Assembly (NCBI RefSeq): GCF_001644225.1
Contig: NZ_LSTV01000001.1
Location: forward strand, 1,180,005 to 1,244,004
Source of the DNA: Microbacterium oleivorans
GTDB taxonomy: Bacteria; Actinomycetota; Actinomycetes; Actinomycetales; Microbacteriaceae
Length of the DNA stretch: 64,000 nucleotides
Direction: 5' to 3'
This document shows, piece by piece, positions 53,639 to 63,351 of this stretch. Position 1 is the first letter of the stretch, and every line of letters starts with the position of its first letter. The translations under genes were made by a program, and so were the position numbers. The notes under the pieces are model-generated. The model saw only the letters and a program-made list of their open reading frames with translations. It did no database searches and had not been told where the DNA came from.

Positions 53639-54684
53639 CCGCCCTCGCCCCCGCGCCGACCACCCTGGCCGCCGTCACGTCGGGGCGGGCACGTCGTGCG
53701 CGCCGCCGCATCCTCGTCACCGGCGGACTCCTCGTCGCCGTGCTGGCGACGTATCTCGTCTCGCTGATGGTCGGACAGACCTTCTACACGCCCGCCGAGG
53801 TGTGGGCGGTGATGACCGGACAGACGGTGCCGGGTGCGTCCTTCACGGTCGGCGAGCTGCGATTGCCGCGATCGACCGTCGCCCTGCTGACGGGACTGTG
53901 CTTCGGCATGGGCGGTGCCGTCTTCCAGACGCTGCTGCGCAACCCGCTGGCCAGCCCCGACATCATCGGGATCAACGCGGGCGCGAGCGCGGCGGCCGTC
54001 GTGGGCATCGTCTTCCTCTCGCTCTCGGGGACCGCCGTCTCGGTCCTCGCGACCGTCGCCGCGGTCGGCACCGCGCTGACGATCTACCTCCTCGCGTTCA
54101 AGGACGGCGGTGCCGGGGCGCGCTTCATCCTCATCGGCATCGGTGTCGCCGCGATCTTCAACAGCGTCGTCGCCTACGTGCTCTCGCGCGCGGCCGAGTG
54201 GGATCTGCAGGCCGCGATGCGGTGGATCACCGGCAGCCTCAACAGCGCATCGTGGAACGAGGTCGTCCCGCTGGCAGGGGCGATGGTCGTCGTCGTCCCC
54301 GTCCTGCTGTGGCTGACCCGCGACCTGGAGCTCATGCGGCTGGGCGACGAGGCGGCGGCCGCCCTCGGCGTCCCCGTCGAGCGGCGGCGCATCCTCCTCA
54401 TCGTCGCAGCGGTCGTGCTGCTCGCCTTCGCGACGGCGGCCGTCGGCCCCATCTCCTTCGTCGCCTTCCTGTCGGGCCCCATCGCCGCGCGGATGCTGGG
54501 CCCCGTCGGCTCCCCCGTCCTGGTCGCGGGCCTGTTCGGCTCCTTCCTGGTGCTGCTCGCCGACCTCACCGGGCAGTACCTGCTCGGGATGCGTCTGCCC
54601 GTGGGCGTCGTGACCGGTGTCCTCGGCGCGCCCTACCTGATCTTCCTTCTCATCCGCAGCAGCCGCTCGGGAGGCTCCCTATGA
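53635..54684 (+). CDS. Iron-siderophore ABC transporter permease (FecCD family)
   Basis: This 349-residue protein is the second FecCD subunit. The motif LRLPRSTVALLTGLCFGMGGAVFQTL, then NPLASPDIIGINAGAS, and a C-terminal GPISFVAFLSGPIAARMLGP mark the family. Both permeases have the same length and share the Gly-rich motifs, pointing to an old duplication. The start overlaps the previous stop and its own stop overlaps the ATPase start. Confidence 0.95.
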   Translation: MTALAPAPTTLAAVTSGRARRARRRILVTGGLLVAVLATYLVSLMVGQTFYTPAEVWAVMTGQTVPGASFTVGELRLPRSTVALLTGLCFGMGGAVFQTLLRNPLASPDIIGINAGASAAAVVGIVFLSLSGTAVSVLATVAAVGTALTIYLLAFKDGGAGARFILIGIGVAAIFNSVVAYVLSRAAEWDLQAAMRWITGSLNSASWNEVVPLAGAMVVVVPVLLWLTRDLELMRLGDEAAAALGVPVERRRILLIVAAVVLLAFATAAVGPISFVAFLSGPIAARMLGPVGSPVLVAGLFGSFLVLLADLTGQYLLGMRLPVGVVTGVLGAPYLIFLLIRSSRSGGSL

Positions 54685-55490
54685 CCGCGGAACGCACCCT
54701 CCACGCCTCCGGCCTGAAGCTGGCCTACGGCGACCGCCTCATCGTCGACGACCTCGACCTCGTCGTCCCGCCCGGGCGGATCACGGCGATCGTCGGCGCC
54801 AACGCGTGCGGCAAGTCCACGTTGCTCAAGTCGATGGCGCGACTGCTGGCCCCCCGCGCGGGGCAGGTGCTGCTGGACGGCAAGGACATCCACAAGCTGC
54901 CGACGAAGCAGGTGGCGCGCGAACTCGGCCTCCTCCCGCAGTCCCCGATCGCCCCCGAGGGCATCGCCGTCTCGGACCTCGTCGGCCGCGGGCGCACGCC
55001 CCACCACGGACCGCTCTCGCGATGGAGCCGTGCGGATGACGAGGCCGTCGCCGCCGCCCTCGACGCCACGGACACCGCCGCCCTCGCGGACCGCGCGGTG
55101 GACGAGCTCTCGGGAGGCCAGCGGCAGCGTGTCTGGATCGCCATGGCGCTGGCGCAGCAGACCGACGTGCTCCTCCTCGATGAACCGACGACGTTCCTGG
55201 ACGTCAGCCACCAGGTCGACGTCCTCGACCTGCTGACCGATCTGAACCGGCGCTCCGGCACCACGATCGTGATGGTCCTGCACGACCTCAACCTGGCGGC
55301 GCGGTACGCCGATCATCTCGTCGCGATGGCCGGTGGTCGCCTGTACGCCGCCGGAGACCCGGGCGAGATCCTGACTGCCGAGACCGTCAAGGACGTCTTC
55401 GGCATGGACAGCCGCGTCATCCCCGATCCGCTCACCGGCCGCCCGATGGTCCTCCCCATCGGCCGCCATCACGTCCCCGCCGGCGTCTGA
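54681..55490 (+). CDS. Iron-siderophore ABC transporter ATP-binding protein
   Basis: This 269-residue FepC-like ATPase has Walker A GANACGKST at residues 39-47, the signature ELSGGQRQRVWIAMALAQ, Walker B LLLDEPTTFLD and the H-loop VLHDLNLAARY. The Walker A has Ala where family members usually have Pro and Gly (GPNGCGKST), a small variant that keeps GxxxxGKST. ATG 54681 overlaps the permease stop. A longer frame through the permease is rejected. Confidence 0.95.
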   Translation: MTAERTLHASGLKLAYGDRLIVDDLDLVVPPGRITAIVGANACGKSTLLKSMARLLAPRAGQVLLDGKDIHKLPTKQVARELGLLPQSPIAPEGIAVSDLVGRGRTPHHGPLSRWSRADDEAVAAALDATDTAALADRAVDELSGGQRQRVWIAMALAQQTDVLLLDEPTTFLDVSHQVDVLDLLTDLNRRSGTTIVMVLHDLNLAARYADHLVAMAGGRLYAAGDPGEILTAETVKDVFGMDSRVIPDPLTGRPMVLPIGRHHVPAGV

Positions 55491-55512
55491 CCGCACGAAA
55501 GCCGAGACCCCC

Positions 55513-56418
55513 ATGTCCCTGAGCACGATGAACTTCTTCCGCGCCCCCGTCGCCGCGGTCACCGACCTCACACCCAGCTTCCGGCGGTTCACGTTCCGCG
55601 ACGAGGCGCTCGGCGCATACGGCGACCCCGGATTCGACCAGCGGGTCAAGATCATGTTCCCGACGCCGACCGCCTCGCTGGAGGCGATGCCGACGGATGC
55701 CGACTGGTACGACCGCTGGCGCGCCATGCCCGAGGAGACGCGTCCCGTCATGCGGACTTACACGACGCGTGCGGTGCGGAGCTCCGCCGGCGAGGTCGAC
55801 ATCGACATGGTCGCGCACGACGTGATGGGCCCGGCGTCCGCGTGGATCGCCGACGCCAAGGCGGGCGACGAGGTCCTGATCCTGGCCCCGACCACCGAGC
55901 ACACCGGCGTCAGCTACGGTATCGACTTCGTGCCGCCGGCCCGGACCGACGCCATCCTGCTCGCCGGCGACGAGACGGCGGCCCCCGCGATCGCGCGGAT
56001 CCTGGAGCAGCTCCCCGCGGACGCGCGCGGTGTCGTCGTCCTCGAGCTCCCGCACCCGAACGACGTCGCCTACGTGCCCTCGCACCCGGGCTTCGAGCTG
56101 ATCATCGAGGCGCGCGGCGGGGAGGACCGTCGCCACGAGCACCTGATCTCCGCGGTGGCCGATGTCGCCCGTCGCCTCGCCCCCGGCGGGATCGGGGCCG
56201 AGGTCGAGGAGATCGACGTCGACCACGACATCCTCTGGGAGGTCCCCCGCACGGCGAAGGGCGGCGCCGCGCTGAAGAGCGCCCCCCTCTACGCGTGGCT
56301 CGCGGGTGAGGCATCCGCCATCAAGGCACTCCGTCGTCACCTCGTCAGCGAGGTCGGCGTCGACCGACGCGCCGTCGCCTTCATGGGCTACTGGCGCCTG
56401 GGCCGCTCGGAGAACTGA
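55513..56418 (+). CDS. Siderophore-interacting protein (ferric-siderophore reductase)
   Basis: This 301-residue flavoprotein releases iron by reducing imported ferric siderophore. It has an N-terminal FAD-binding domain (MNFFRAPVAAVTDLTPSFRRFTF; RPVMRTYTTRAVR, the FAD motif) and a C-terminal NAD(P)H domain (ILLAGDETAAPAIARIL and a late AFMGYWRLGRSEN). It is the last gene of the iron operon, 22 bases after the ATPase. A 19-bp hairpin follows. Confidence 0.93.
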   Translation: MSLSTMNFFRAPVAAVTDLTPSFRRFTFRDEALGAYGDPGFDQRVKIMFPTPTASLEAMPTDADWYDRWRAMPEETRPVMRTYTTRAVRSSAGEVDIDMVAHDVMGPASAWIADAKAGDEVLILAPTTEHTGVSYGIDFVPPARTDAILLAGDETAAPAIARILEQLPADARGVVVLELPHPNDVAYVPSHPGFELIIEARGGEDRRHEHLISAVADVARRLAPGGIGAEVEEIDVDHDILWEVPRTAKGGAALKSAPLYAWLAGEASAIKALRRHLVSEVGVDRRAVAFMGYWRLGRSEN

Positions 56419-56428
56419 CCTGCGGCAC

Positions 56429-56469
56429 GCGAAAGGGGCGGTGCGACGTGGTCGCACCGCCCCTTTCGC
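56429..56469. terminator. Strong bidirectional terminator
   Basis: A perfect 19-bp stem (GCGAAAGGGGCGGTGCGAC at 56429-56447 and its complement at 56451-56469) with a GTG loop lies between the siderophore-reductase stop and the convergent suf operon's last stop. It serves both transcripts. Confidence 0.88.
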
Positions 56470-56477
56470 GGATTCGG

Positions 56478-56807
56478 TCAGATCGAGAAGCCGAGCGCGC
56501 GCATCATGTCGCGGCCGTCGTCAGTGATCCGCTCGGGGCCCCACGGCGGCATCCACACCCAGTTGATCCGGAAGCGGTCGACGACGCCGTCCAGCGCCTG
56601 TCCGGTCTGCTCCTCGAGCACGTCCGTCAGCGGGCAGCCGGCGGAGGTCAGGGTCATGTGGATGACGAGGGCGTCGTTCTCGTCATCCCACCCGAGGTCG
56701 TAGATGAGCCCCAGGTCGACGACGTTGACCCCGAGTTCGGGGTCCATGACGTCCTTGAGGGCCTCGGTGACCTCGTCGTACTTCTCGGGTGCGAGCGTCT
56801 CGGTCAT
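56478..56807 (-). CDS. sufT: SufT-like metal-sulfur cluster assembly factor (DUF59)
   Basis: This 109-residue MIP18/DUF59 protein has the DPELGVNVVDLGLIYD motif (near residues 22-37) and TSAGCPL with the key Cys58. It assists Fe-S cluster maturation or delivery. Its start is 9 bases after the sufC stop; sufS and sufU, often found between them, are absent. Confidence 0.9.
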   Translation of the reverse strand: MTETLAPEKYDEVTEALKDVMDPELGVNVVDLGLIYDLGWDDENDALVIHMTLTSAGCPLTDVLEEQTGQALDGVVDRFRINWVWMPPWGPERITDDGRDMMRALGFSI

Positions 56808-56816
56808 GCGACGATC

Positions 56817-57587
56817 CTAGGCCTGCTCGCCCGCGACGGGGGCGAGGAAACGGTCGTACCCCTCGTCCTCGAGGCGCGCGGCGAGCTCGGGACCGCCCTC
56901 TTCGGCCACGCGGCCGTTCACGAGCACGTGGACGAAGTCGGGCTGGATGTAGCGGAGGATGCGGGTGTAGTGCGTGATCAGGAGCACACCCATGTCGGTC
57001 TGCTCCTTGGCACGGTTCACACCCTCGGACACGATCTTCAGCGCGTCGACGTCGAGGCCCGAGTCGGTCTCGTCGAGCACGGCGAGCTTCGGCTTGAGGA
57101 GCTCGAGCTGGAGGATCTCGTGACGCTTCTTCTCACCGCCGGAGAACCCCTCGTTCACGTTGCGCGCGGCGAACTTCGGGTCCATCCGCAGGTTCTGCAT
57201 CGCCTGCTTGACGTCCTTGGTCCACGAACGGATCGACGGCGCCTCGCCGTCGACGGCCGTCTTCGCGGTGCGCAGGAAGTTGGTCACCGTCACACCGGGG
57301 ATCTCGACCGGGTACTGCATCGCGAGGAACAGGCCGGCGCGGGCGCGCTCGTCGACCGACATCGCGAGGACGTCCTCGCCGTCGAGCGTGATGGTGCCGC
57401 CGGTGACGGTGTACTTCGGATGGCCCGCGATCGTGTAGGCGAGGGTCGACTTGCCGGAACCGTTGGGGCCCATGATGGCGTGGGTCTCGCCCGTGCGGAC
57501 GGTCAGGGTCACGCCGTTCAGGATCGGGGTCTCGCCGGCTTCCGTCTCGACCGTCACGTGGAGGTCGCGGATCTCGAGGACAGACAT
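56817..57587 (-). CDS. sufC: Fe-S cluster assembly ATPase SufC
   Basis: This 256-residue ABC-type ATPase is the energy module of SufBCD. Walker A GPNGSGKST is at residues 40-48, FSGGEKKRHEILQLELL is the SufC signature, and Walker B AVLDETDSGLD follows with LLITHYTRI as H-loop. It begins 14 bases after the Rieske gene. Confidence 0.96.
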   Translation of the reverse strand: MSVLEIRDLHVTVETEAGETPILNGVTLTVRTGETHAIMGPNGSGKSTLAYTIAGHPKYTVTGGTITLDGEDVLAMSVDERARAGLFLAMQYPVEIPGVTVTNFLRTAKTAVDGEAPSIRSWTKDVKQAMQNLRMDPKFAARNVNEGFSGGEKKRHEILQLELLKPKLAVLDETDSGLDVDALKIVSEGVNRAKEQTDMGVLLITHYTRILRYIQPDFVHVLVNGRVAEEGGPELAARLEDEGYDRFLAPVAGEQA

Positions 57588-57601
57588 GTCAGCTTCTTTC
57601 T

Positions 57602-57931
57602 TCAGTTCACGGCTTTGGTCACGGCGGGGTCGATGAGGATGTCGTCCCCGTCGATCGTGACCTCGTAGACGGGCACCGGCTCGTAGGCCGGCAGGTTCAG
57701 TGGGCGCCCGGTGCGCAGCGAGAACGCCGACCCGTGCGCCCAGCACTCGAGCGAGTCGCCTTCGACGAAACCGTCGGCCAGGGAGATGTCGCCGTGCGTG
57801 CAGGTGTCGCCGATCGCGTGCACCTCGCCCTGGCCGTCCAGCACGACGGCGATCGCGACGCCGTCGACCTCGACGCGCACGGCCGTGTCCTGCGTCAGGT
57901 CGCTCAGCTGCAGCACCTTCTGGGCGGTCAT
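57602..57931 (-). CDS. Rieske-type ferredoxin within suf operon
   Basis: This 109-residue protein has the two Rieske motifs CTHG (Cys44, His46) and CWAH (Cys63, His66), which bind a [2Fe-2S] cluster. Such a protein between sufD and sufC is usual in Actinobacteria; it may supply electrons during cluster assembly. It overlaps sufD by 4 bases (57928-57931). Confidence 0.93.
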   Translation of the reverse strand: MTAQKVLQLSDLTQDTAVRVEVDGVAIAVVLDGQGEVHAIGDTCTHGDISLADGFVEGDSLECWAHGSAFSLRTGRPLNLPAYEPVPVYEVTIDGDDILIDPAVTKAVN

Positions 57932-59124
57932 GCGTCGCTCCCGCCGGCCAGCTCCGCCTCGATCGCGGCGATGAACTCGTCCTCGAGCGAGGGGATGCCG
58001 ATCTTCTGCACGATCTCGGCGAGGAAGCCGAGGACGACCAGACGTCGGGCCTGCTCCTCGTCGATCCCGCGAGCCTGCAGGTAGAACAGCTGCTCGTCGT
58101 CGAAGCGTCCGGTCGCACTGGCGTGCCCGGCGCCGACGATGTCACCCGTCTCGATCTCGAGGTTCGGGATGGAGTCGGCGCGCGCACCGTCGGTGAGGAC
58201 GAGGTTGCGGTTCGCCTCGTAGGAGTCGGTGCCCACGGCATCCGGTCCGATGAGGACGTCGCCGATCCAGACCGTGCGGGCCGACGCACCCTGCAGCGCA
58301 CTCTTGTAGAGCACGTCGCCGTTCGTGTGGGCGCCCTTGTGGTGCAGGTAGACCTGGCTCTCGAGGTGCTGGCCGGCGTCGGCGAAGGACAGCCCGTAGA
58401 GGCGTCCCTGCGCGCCGGCACCGGCGAGCTCGACCGACGGGTTGACGCGGACGAGTCCGCCGCCGAGGCTCACGACGATGTGCGTCAGCGACGCGTCGCG
58501 GTCGACGCGGGCCTGGTGCGCCGCGAGGTGCACGGCGTCGTCGTCCCAGCGCTGCACCGAGACGACCGTCAGGGCTGCACCGTCGCGCACGATGATCTCG
58601 ACGTTCTGCGCCTGGGCCGCGGATCCCTCGTGCCGGAGCACGACCGTCCCGCGCGAGTTCGGCTGCGCCTCGATAACGACGTGCGCGTGAGCGACGCCGC
58701 CGCGACCGGTGAGGGTCACGATGACGGGCTCGTCGAGCTCGGCGTTCGCCGGGATGCGGATGAGCGGAGCCTCCGGCTCCTGCGACCACGCGATCGCGCT
58801 CACCACGTCCTCGGGACGGAAGACCTCGCCGCGGGGCGCCTCGTCCTTCTGCAGACGACGGTGCTCCACCGCATCCGGACCGGACACCTCGACGCCGATC
58901 ACGTCGTGCGGGGCCTCCTCGTCGGCCAGCAGCGGAGCGACGCGGTCGAGCGGCGTGTGCTTCCAGTTGACCTCGCGGCCGGTCGGCGTGCCGAAGTCCG
59001 CGGGGTCGAACGACCACGGCCGCTCCGAGCGGGTCTGGACGGGAACGGTGGTCTCCGTCAGCGTCGCCGCAGGGTCGATGTGGCCCTTCGCATCGGATGC
59101 GGGGGCCTGAGTCGCTGTCGTCAT
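57928..59124 (-). CDS. sufD: Fe-S cluster assembly protein SufD
   Basis: This 398-residue scaffold subunit has a right-handed beta-helix core with glycine-rich strands and the C-terminal GHASATGRFDDEQLFYLQARGIDEEQ-type motif, quoted in part, conserved with SufB. It lacks Walker motifs. The ATG shares its last base with the sufB stop (TGATG). A longer frame through sufB is discarded. Confidence 0.94.
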   Translation of the reverse strand: MTTATQAPASDAKGHIDPAATLTETTVPVQTRSERPWSFDPADFGTPTGREVNWKHTPLDRVAPLLADEEAPHDVIGVEVSGPDAVEHRRLQKDEAPRGEVFRPEDVVSAIAWSQEPEAPLIRIPANAELDEPVIVTLTGRGGVAHAHVVIEAQPNSRGTVVLRHEGSAAQAQNVEIIVRDGAALTVVSVQRWDDDAVHLAAHQARVDRDASLTHIVVSLGGGLVRVNPSVELAGAGAQGRLYGLSFADAGQHLESQVYLHHKGAHTNGDVLYKSALQGASARTVWIGDVLIGPDAVGTDSYEANRNLVLTDGARADSIPNLEIETGDIVGAGHASATGRFDDEQLFYLQARGIDEEQARRLVVLGFLAEIVQKIGIPSLEDEFIAAIEAELAGGSDA

Positions 59125-60542
59125 CAGCCGACGGATCCTTCCATGCCCATCTCGATGAGCTTGTTCAGCTCGAGGGCGTACTCCATGGGCAGTTCGCGGG
59201 CGATCGGCTCGATGAAGCCGCGCACGATCATCGCCATCGCCTCGTCCTCGGGCATGCCGCGGCTCATGAGGTAGAACAGCTGCTCCTCGCTGACCTTCGA
59301 GACGGTCGCCTCGTGGCCGAGCTGGACGTCGTCGACGCGGATGTCGATGGCCGGGTAGGTGTCGGACCGCGAGATCGTGTCGACCAGCAGCGCGTCGCAC
59401 CGGACGGTGTTGGCGGAGTGGTGCGCGTTCGCGTCCACCCGGACCTCTCCCCGGTACCCGGCACGACCGCCGCCGCGGGCGATCGACTTCGAGACGATCG
59501 AGGACTGCGTATGCGGCGCCATGTGGATCATCTTCGCGCCGGCATCCTGGTGCTGACCGGGACCGGCGAAGGCGACCGACAGCGTCTCGCCCTTCGCGTG
59601 CTCGCCCATCAGGTAGATCGACGGGTACTTCATCGTCACCTTCGAGCCGATGTTGCCGTCGACCCACTCCATGGTCGCGCCCTCGTGGGCGACGGCGCGC
59701 TTGGTGACGAGGTTGTAGACGTTGTTCGACCAGTTCTGGATCGTCGTGTAGCGCACGCGGGCGTTCTTCTTCACGATGATCTCGACGACGGCCGAGTGCA
59801 GCGAGTCGCTCTTGTAGATCGGCGCCGTGCAGCCCTCGATGTAGTGGACGTAGCTGTCCTCGTCAGCGATGATCAGGGTCCGCTCGAACTGACCCATGTT
59901 CTCGGTGTTGATGCGGAAGTAGGCCTGCAGCGGGATCTCGACGTGCACGCCCTTCGGGACGTAGACGAACGAGCCGCCCGACCAGACGGCGGTGTTCAGC
60001 GCGGCGAACTTGTTGTCTCCGGCGGGGATGACGGTGCCGAAGTACTCCTCGAAGAACTCGGGGTGCTCGCGCAGCGCCGTGTCGGTGTCCATGAAGATGA
60101 CACCCTGCTGCTCCAGGTCCTCGCGGATCTGGTGGTAGACGACCTCGGACTCGTACTGCGCCGCGACACCGGCGACGAGGCGCTGACGCTCCGCCTCGGG
60201 GATGCCGAGCTTCTCGTACGTGTTGCGGATCTCCTCGGGGAGGTCCTCCCACGTCTGCGCCTGCTTCTCGGTGGAGCGCACGAAGTACTTGATGTTGTCG
60301 AAGTCGATGCCGGACAGATCGGCACCCCACGTCGGCATGGGCTTGCGCCCGAACAGCTGATACCCCTTCAGACGGGTCTTCAGCATCCACTCCGGCTCGT
60401 TCTTCAGCGAGGAGATCCCGCGGACCACGTCCTCGTTGATACCCCGCTGGGCGACGGCACCGGCGGCATCGGCGTCGTGCCAGCCGAATTCGTACACCCC
60501 CAGCCCTTCGAGCTCGGGACGGTCGATGAGCACATCCGACAT
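59124..60542 (-). CDS. sufB: Fe-S cluster assembly protein SufB
   Basis: This 472-residue scaffold subunit carries [18 protein letters not shown] and the C-terminal [18 protein letters not shown] and [18 protein letters not shown] segments. Cysteines include one in YIEGCTAP and one in VRCDALLVD, the latter in the cluster-building region. As in other Actinobacteria, sufB heads the operon. A sufR repressor gene, often upstream, is missing; heme A synthase occupies that side. Confidence 0.95.
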   Translation of the reverse strand: MSDVLIDRPELEGLGVYEFGWHDADAAGAVAQRGINEDVVRGISSLKNEPEWMLKTRLKGYQLFGRKPMPTWGADLSGIDFDNIKYFVRSTEKQAQTWEDLPEEIRNTYEKLGIPEAERQRLVAGVAAQYESEVVYHQIREDLEQQGVIFMDTDTALREHPEFFEEYFGTVIPAGDNKFAALNTAVWSGGSFVYVPKGVHVEIPLQAYFRINTENMGQFERTLIIADEDSYVHYIEGCTAPIYKSDSLHSAVVEIIVKKNARVRYTTIQNWSNNVYNLVTKRAVAHEGATMEWVDGNIGSKVTMKYPSIYLMGEHAKGETLSVAFAGPGQHQDAGAKMIHMAPHTQSSIVSKSIARGGGRAGYRGEVRVDANAHHSANTVRCDALLVDTISRSDTYPAIDIRVDDVQLGHEATVSKVSEEQLFYLMSRGMPEDEAMAMIVRGFIEPIARELPMEYALELNKLIEMGMEGSVG

Positions 60543-60656
60543 GACTTTCCTCCTCACGGGCGGCAACGGTGTCATCCGTTCCGGCATTCCCTCCCGCGAG
60601 AGGAGTGCACGAGGGGGATGCCGCTGCTGGCCGCTCTGATGACGCGAGACCGCGCC

Positions 60657-60711
60657 TAGAATCGTTGTGCGGGCTGCGATGGGGATCGCGCTCGCCGACA
60701 GCTTCATTCTA
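60657..60711. promoter_or_regulatory. Facing -10 elements between sufB and ctaA
   Basis: TAGAAT on the plus strand (60657-60662) could serve ctaA, 100 bases downstream, and TAGAAT on the minus strand (60706-60711) could serve sufB with a 160-base leader. The two promoters point at each other and their transcripts would overlap by roughly 40 bases. No strong -35 is visible for either, so this is tentative. The remaining 219-base gap between the genes shows no other feature. Confidence 0.4.
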
Positions 60712-60761
60712 CAGGCACGGCCATCCCCCGCGGCGTGCCGGCCCTCGCCCGGAGGCGACCC

Positions 60762-61679
60762 ATGCTGATCACCGCGTCGACACCGACCGCCCCGCCGACG
60801 ACCCGGGTCCCACGCCTGCTGCGCGTCGTCGCGTGGCTGTCGTTCCTCGCCGAGACCCTCATCATCGGGACCGGCGGCGCCGTGCGTCTGACCGGTTCGG
60901 GCCTCGGCTGCCCGACCTGGCCGACCTGCACGGCGGACTCGCTCGTCGCGACTCCCGAGATGGGCATCCACGGTGTGATCGAATTCGGCAACCGCACGCT
61001 GACGGGCCTCGTCGGCATCCTCGCCCTCGCCGTCGTCGTCCTCGTGTGGCGGATGCGTCGCACCCGCCGCGACCTCTTCGTCCTGGCGCTCATCGTGCTC
61101 GGAGGCGTCGTCGCCCAGGCGGTCGTCGGCGGCATCACCGTCCTCACCGGCCTCAACCCCTTCATCGTCGGGTTCCACTACGTCGTGTCGCTCGTCCTCG
61201 TCTGCGTGTGCGCCGCGTTCCTCGTCCGCCTCGACGAGCCCGGCGGCGCCCGCGTACGCGTGGTCCCTGCCTGGTACGCGCGCCTGGCGCATCTCACCAC
61301 CGGCGTCCTGGCCCTGACCATCGCGTTCGGTGTGCTCACGACCGGAGCGGGTCCCCACTCCGGTGACGCCGCCGCCGGCCGCAACGGATTCAACGCCGAG
61401 ATCCTCGAGCACGTGCACGCGTGGCCCGGGTACGCGCTGCTCGCGCTCACGGTGACCCTCGCCGTGGTGGCGTGGCGCCAGGGGCTCCCCACTCGGACGT
61501 GGGTGGGCGTCCTACTGGCCGCCGAAACCGTGCAGATCCTCGTCGGCCTCTACCAGGCGCGCAACGGCCTGCCCGAGCTCGCCGTCGGCGTCCACATGGT
61601 GCTCGCCGCCCTCACCGCCGCGGCGATGACCGTCGTCGTCCTGCGGCTGAAGGCGCCGGCGCACACCGAAACCTCATAG
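60762..61679 (+). CDS. ctaA: Heme A synthase CtaA (COX15)
   Basis: This 305-residue membrane protein oxidises heme O to heme A. It has eight hydrophobic helices and the family motifs [21 protein letters not shown] with the Cys pair, [19 protein letters not shown] and [11 protein letters not shown] with heme-binding histidines. ATG 60762 follows GGAGG by six bases and is preferred over GTG 60735. It lies opposite sufB. Confidence 0.94.
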   Translation: MLITASTPTAPPTTRVPRLLRVVAWLSFLAETLIIGTGGAVRLTGSGLGCPTWPTCTADSLVATPEMGIHGVIEFGNRTLTGLVGILALAVVVLVWRMRRTRRDLFVLALIVLGGVVAQAVVGGITVLTGLNPFIVGFHYVVSLVLVCVCAAFLVRLDEPGGARVRVVPAWYARLAHLTTGVLALTIAFGVLTTGAGPHSGDAAAGRNGFNAEILEHVHAWPGYALLALTVTLAVVAWRQGLPTRTWVGVLLAAETVQILVGLYQARNGLPELAVGVHMVLAALTAAAMTVVVLRLKAPAHTETS

Positions 61680-61764
61680 GCGGCGCATCGGTTCCGTCAG
61701 GGTGGGCCGGGAACAGTGGCCCGGGTCGCCCGAGAGCGGGCGACCTCGACCCGGGGGAGAATCG

Positions 61765-62181
61765 ATGAACACCCGCCCCCGCCTGACCCGCAGCATCCCG
61801 TTCTGGCTGCTCTTGGCCGGCTCGCTCGCATCAGGAGCCGCCGGCGGCGTCGTCCTCATGGACAAGCTCGCGAAGATGGAGACGGCCCTGACCGCCGGCA
61901 CCGCGACCGGAGTGGACGTCTACGTCGGCCAGATCTGGGCGGTCCTCGGCGCGATCCTCGTGGGCGTCGGCGCCATCGGCCTGCTGCTCGCCTTCACGCT
62001 CGGAGCGCTCCGCGCCTTCACCGTCGCCCCGCGCGCACAGCGGGCCGCGGACGACGGGCGCGTCGACGACGAGCCCGCGACCGCGCAGAACGCAGCAGCG
62101 ACGGAGGACGCTCCGGCGTCCGCCGCCCAGGACGCGTCCGACACGACGCCGCAGCCCGTGCTGGACGGCGCCGGACGCTGA
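61765..62181 (+). CDS. Small membrane protein with two helices
   Basis: This 138-residue protein has two hydrophobic segments (WLLLAGSLASGAAGGVVLM near residues 14-32; WAVLGAILVGVGAIGLLLAF near 57-76) and an Ala/Asp/Thr-rich cytoplasmic or external tail. GGGGGAGA precedes the ATG. Its place between ctaA and ctaB hints at a link with the respiratory chain, but no family is recognised. It converges with ctaB. Confidence 0.75.
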   Translation: MNTRPRLTRSIPFWLLLAGSLASGAAGGVVLMDKLAKMETALTAGTATGVDVYVGQIWAVLGAILVGVGAIGLLLAFTLGALRAFTVAPRAQRAADDGRVDDEPATAQNAAATEDAPASAAQDASDTTPQPVLDGAGR

Positions 62182-62203
62182 TCGCCTCGATCGGCCCGCT
62201 GCG

Positions 62204-63130
62204 TCAGAAGGGCAGCAGCGGGTCGATCGCGATCGCGACGAACAGCAGGGTCAGGTACGTGATCGACGCGTGGAACACGCGCATCGGACGGACCTTCTCA
62301 CCGCGGACGGCGCGCGCGTAGAGCACGTGGGACTCGTAGATGAACCAGCCGCCCAGCACGAGAGCCGACGCGGTGTAGACGAGGCCCATCGGCGCGACGG
62401 GGATCAGCAGGAGAGAGCTCGCCACCGTCGCCCACGCGTAGAGGATGACCTGGAGTCCCACCTGCGTGCCGTTGCGCGTCGCGCCCAGCATCGGGACGTC
62501 CACCTCGGCGTAGTCGCCCTTGTACTTCATCGAGAGCGGCCAGTAGTGCGGCGGCGTCCAGAGGAACACCAGGAGGAAGAGGATGAACGGGGTCCACGTG
62601 AGCGACCCGGTGACGGCCGACCAGCCGATGATGACCGGGAAGCACCCGGCGATCCCGCCCCAGACGATGTTCTGCTCGGTGCGACGCTTGAGCAGGATCG
62701 TGTAGATCACGACGTAGAAGAAGATGGCGCCGGCGCTGAGGGCCGCCGCGACCCAGTTGGTGAAGAACCAGAGCCAGACCGTCGAGACGACGGCGAGGGT
62801 CCACGAGAAGACGAGCGCCCCGCGCGGCGTGACCTCGCCCGTCACGAGCGGACGGTTCTCGGTCCGCTTCATGTGCGCGTCGATGTCGCGGTCCAGATAC
62901 ATGTTGAAGGATGCCGCCGACCCGGCACTCATCGCACCGCCGACGACGGTGGCCAGGATCAACCAGAGATCGGGCAGTCCGTTCGCCGCGAGGAACATGA
63001 CCGGGATGGTCGTGACCAGCAGCAGCTCCAGGACGCGCGGCTTCGTCAACTGGACGTACGCGCGGACGGTGCGGCCGAACGACTGTCGAGCGGGCGCGGA
63101 TACGCGCGCGCCGGTGTCCGTGAGTGCCAT
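62204..63130 (-). CDS. ctaB: Protoheme IX farnesyltransferase CtaB (COX10)
   Basis: This 308-residue UbiA-type prenyltransferase attaches farnesyl to heme B to give heme O. The Asp-rich motif is in [15 protein letters not shown] near residue 80, and a second polar motif and several helices follow; [14 protein letters not shown] is a conserved COX10 segment. It is divergent from tkt. With CtaA it makes heme A for cytochrome oxidase. Confidence 0.95.
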   Translation of the reverse strand: MALTDTGARVSAPARQSFGRTVRAYVQLTKPRVLELLLVTTIPVMFLAANGLPDLWLILATVVGGAMSAGSAASFNMYLDRDIDAHMKRTENRPLVTGEVTPRGALVFSWTLAVVSTVWLWFFTNWVAAALSAGAIFFYVVIYTILLKRRTEQNIVWGGIAGCFPVIIGWSAVTGSLTWTPFILFLLVFLWTPPHYWPLSMKYKGDYAEVDVPMLGATRNGTQVGLQVILYAWATVASSLLLIPVAPMGLVYTASALVLGGWFIYESHVLYARAVRGEKVRPMRVFHASITYLTLLFVAIAIDPLLPF

Positions 63131-63351
63131 CGCCCCTGCCGTGTAGATCGTCCGATCGAGTCTACGCCATCCCTCGGACGGGGTCCCTCCGCGCCCGCTC
63201 CCCGGCTTCGCTCACAGCGCACGTCACACAGCGTCGACCCGGCCTCGTCGAGGGGCTCGGATGGATATGCTGAAAATCCCGGCGTCAGGCGCCCCCTTCT
63301 TCTTCCTGGGAAGCGGACGCCCGCGCGGACTCACCGACGAAAGGCTTCCAG

